Positions 48,207 to 49,755 of a stretch of 49,755 nucleotides of DNA are shown here, in pieces. Origin of the DNA: JAUPTX01 sp964652835 (lineage in GTDB: Bacteria; Patescibacteriota; Minisyncoccia; Phycocordibacterales; CSBR16-119); contig CAZZCB010000005.1 of assembly GCA_964652835.1 (NCBI GenBank), positions 1-49,755 on the forward strand, read 5' to 3'. Below the pieces are notes generated by a model that worked only from the letters and a program-made list of their open reading frames with translations, did not search any database and was not told the origin of the DNA. The stretch's first letter is position 1. Every line of letters starts with the position of its first letter. A program made the position numbers and the translations under genes.

Positions 48207-48500
48207 AAGAGATAAATCTTACTTCCTTGCTAAATCATTTATGAAAAGTTTATACTGCAAGTGAAGAATTCTTGAGGCTCAAGCACCCACGCAAAATAAT
48301 GGAGTCATGAGAAGGATATCTCTGGTTCTCCAAGGAGAGTTAATTCTTGGGGATGTGCCAAATTACAGCTTATAGGTATTAAAAAACCAAGCTGATGTGG
48401 TTCGTCGTGATCACACAAACAAAACACGGGCGTTCATGTTGTCATTTTTTAGAAAACCGTTTTCGACGAGGGAAAAACGGGATCGAACGTGGGTGGGAGG

Positions 48501-48527
48501 GGTCAGGGCACAAGCCCTGACCTTTTT
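48501..48527 (+). terminator. Terminator of an unidentified plus-strand transcript
   Basis: GGTCAGGGC and GCCCTGACC form a perfect 9-bp stem around ACAA, followed by TTTTT. No coding gene lies before it on this strand since tRNA-Lys, which hints at a non-coding transcript. Confidence 0.85.
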
Positions 48528-48595
48528 CCTTGCCAAAAAACCCCAAAACCCATAAAATCAGACTATTAGTAATTTAAATATCTTTTAAATAGAAC

Positions 48596-49057
48596 ATGAA
48601 TAAACAAACATTGATTTCTGTAGGTATCATAGGTGTGGCTGTTATAGTCGGACTTGTAATATTACAAAGAGCGAGCATAAAAGAAGCAAACAAGCCTGGA
48701 GAATATGACGCACTTGCAAGTTGTCTTGGAGAAGCCGGAGCAACATTTTACGGTGCTTTCTGGTGCCCACACTGCAACGACCAAAAGAAGGCTTTCGGAA
48801 AGTCTGAAAAACTTCTTCCTTATGTAGAATGTTCTACTCCAGATGGAAATGGACAGACAGAAGTTTGTATAGAAAAACAAATCCAAAGCTACCCTACTTG
48901 GATATTCGCAGACGGTACGAGACTCACAGGTGCTCAGTCACCACAGGCTCTAGCGGAAAAAACATCTTGCGAAGGGTCTTTGCCGGAAAACCAAACATCT
49001 GAAGTTTCTGTGGAAGAAGAAGGTGGAGCATCTCCAGTAACAACAGGATTAGAATAA
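48596..49057 (+). CDS. Thioredoxin-like protein with CPHC active site, membrane anchored
   Basis: 153 aa. N-terminal helix (residues 7-23), then a thioredoxin fold: FYGAFWCPHCNDQKKAFGKS with C57 and C60, C79 and C91, and the cis-Pro loop QSYPTWIF at P100. ASCLGEAGATFYGA and DGNGQTEVCIEKQIQSYPTW match the thioredoxin domain that is fused to VKOR in other bacteria. Here it is a separate gene, just ahead of dsbB, and the VKOR at 34611 lacks this domain. It probably passes disulfides to exported proteins. The C-terminal tail is acidic. Confidence 0.9.
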   Translation: MNKQTLISVGIIGVAVIVGLVILQRASIKEANKPGEYDALASCLGEAGATFYGAFWCPHCNDQKKAFGKSEKLLPYVECSTPDGNGQTEVCIEKQIQSYPTWIFADGTRLTGAQSPQALAEKTSCEGSLPENQTSEVSVEEEGGASPVTTGLE

Positions 49058-49060
49058 TAT

Positions 49061-49186
49061 ACTTGTCCCGTTAGAGATGTGGAAACTAAAGATCTCTAAA
49101 CATGATGCAATTAAAATAAGTCGAAAATTTAAAAATAATTTAATTTTAGGTTAGCAAATCTTTGATTTGCAATCTCTACTGGGATG
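49061..49186 (+). promoter_or_regulatory. Start-codon inverted-repeat element, copy D
   Basis: TAATAT box, ACTTGTCCCGTTAGAGAT, about 90 nt, GCAAATC-TTT-GATTTGC hairpin, then AATCTCTACTGGG directly followed by ATG of dsbB. A competing proximal partner ATCTCTAA (49092-49099) can pair with TTAGAGAT (49071-49078), so two exclusive folds are possible. Confidence 0.75.
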
Positions 49187-49708
49187 CAGTTAGCAAATAC
49201 AACAAACTTAATACTCGGAACAGGAACCGTTATTCTACAAGCTGTTTCATTGCTTTTACTTATAATGACGATAACAAAAGACAGAGGAAATCTGGCAAAA
49301 TGGTTTGCTGATAAATCTCTTTTGTTGGTAACAGTTATTATGGGTGGATCAGCACTAGCAAGCCTTTTCTACTCAGAAGTTATCGGCTATGTACCATGCC
49401 TTCTATGCTGGTATCAAAGAATTGCTATTTTTAGCATTGGAATCATTTCATTTATCGCACTGATTAAAAATCACGGAAAAGAAGTTTGGAGTTACATAAG
49501 CACACTGTCAGTTTTAGGAATTATCGTCGCGGTTTTGCATGTTTTCTCAAGAACGACAAACAGTGAGATCTTCGATTGTTCTGCTGTAGGCGCTTCTTGC
49601 CTTCAAGAACTGTTCAAAGTTTATGGATACATCGACATTCCAGTTATGTCCTTAACAGCACTTTCTTTTGTGGTTTTGATCATAATCAACAGAAAGAAGT
49701 TCTACTAA
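49184..49708 (+). CDS. DsbB/BdbC-type disulfide bond formation protein
   Basis: 174 aa with four to five helices. First Cys pair C72/C75 in GYVPCLLCWYQRIAIF (the PCxLCxxQR hallmark); second pair C132 and C139 in the loop DCSAVGASCLQELFKVYGYI, spaced as in BdbC proteins. The end has the expected IDIPVMSLTALSFVVLI helix. It transfers electrons from DsbA-like partners to quinone. Its neighbour is the CPHC thioredoxin-like gene. It starts with ATG as the end of element D. The cell also has a VKOR, the alternative enzyme for the same job. Confidence 0.94.
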   Translation: MQLANTTNLILGTGTVILQAVSLLLLIMTITKDRGNLAKWFADKSLLLVTVIMGGSALASLFYSEVIGYVPCLLCWYQRIAIFSIGIISFIALIKNHGKEVWSYISTLSVLGIIVAVLHVFSRTTNSEIFDCSAVGASCLQELFKVYGYIDIPVMSLTALSFVVLIIINRKKFY

Positions 49709-49721
49709 AAAAATTTAAGAC

Positions 49722-49755
49722 AATCAAAAAACACCCGCAAGGGTGTTTTTTGATT
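49722..49755 (+). terminator. Terminator after the DsbB gene
   Basis: AATCAAAAAACACCC and GGGTGTTTTTTGATT are perfectly complementary around GCAA. Confidence 0.93.

Larger units (their letters stand above)
47998..48595 (+). other. Gene-free region with hairpins and tRNA-like relics
   Basis: No open frame with protein-like features. It holds the tRNA-Lys terminator, the repeat copy at 48187-48206, T-arm-like sequences on the minus strand (GTTCGATTCCCACC near 48055 and GTTCGATCCCG near 48480) and hairpins TTAGAAACC/GGTTTCTAA (48129-48150) and GCGAGT/ACTCGC (48153-48167). CTTGA/TCAAG lies near 48270, and a terminator at 48501-48527. 48240-48440 has several short helices and could be a small RNA, but I match it to no known family. 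Confidence 0.5.

Noticed and set aside
1..49755. CRISPR arrays, IS elements with transposases, rRNA genes
   Set aside because: No regularly spaced repeats, no transposase motifs and no rRNA-like sequence were seen in the window.

Overview
The window looks like a chromosomal segment of a Candidate Phyla Radiation bacterium, most likely of the Parcubacteria type. It has small tightly packed genes, AT-rich spacers and many perfect hairpin terminators. secE-nusG-rplK is followed by a terminator instead of rplA. It also carries small families I associate with CPR genomes (a DUF5652-like protein, an HNH protein with extra zinc fingers, very large fibronectin-type surface proteins). There is no rRNA operon, so the phylum is an inference from gene content. 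Nearly all starts lack a Shine-Dalgarno sequence. At least thirteen starts sit 6-9 nt downstream of a -10 box, which predicts leaderless or nearly leaderless mRNAs.

Layout. 1-1.8 kb: dCMP deaminase (cut by the window edge) and secE-nusG-rplK, all on the minus strand. 1.8-17 kb: cell-envelope block with two secreted giants (a metalloprotease-like protein of 1022 aa and an FN3/beta-helix protein of about 2466 aa), a SIMPL protein, an FKBP isomerase, an ATP-cone/nuclease fusion, a DsbA-like protein and a SET-domain protein. 17-27 kb: an epimerase-like protein, a YibE/F protein, a TMEM175-like channel fused to a PrxQ peroxiredoxin, two ABC exporters, a second SIMPL protein and small membrane proteins.

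28.1-33.9 kb: a small mobile island ending in the tRNA-His gene. It carries an XRE-type regulator with an ImmA/IrrE protease, several small proteins, a structured RNA with alternative hairpins, an OmpR-type winged-helix regulator, a phage-like replication-type winged-helix protein, and a large serine recombinase whose last codons lie inside tRNA-His.

34-49.7 kb: core and envelope genes: VKOR fusion, Ca2+/Na+ antiporter, rplS, RluA, PilM-like protein, two VTT/DedA proteins, tRNA-binding protein, ruvX, HNH protein, rpsT, ruvA, mutM, TrmH, and a thioredoxin-like protein followed by a DsbB. Six further tRNAs are scattered here: Leu GAG, Val TAC, Arg TCT, Ser TGA, Arg GCG and Lys TTT.

The most interesting unexplained signals are: (1) four copies of a 104-126 bp inverted-repeat element whose second arm runs directly into the start codon of four unrelated genes; (2) the leaderless promoter architecture; (3) a terminator/antiterminator-like RNA in the island; (4) the TMEM175-PrxQ fusion; (5) duplicated tRNA 3' ends next to tRNA-Arg and tRNA-Lys, flanking relic-like sequence. 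Disulfide chemistry recurs (DsbA-like, VKOR, thioredoxin-like, DsbB), which fits a cell that exports cysteine-containing surface proteins.
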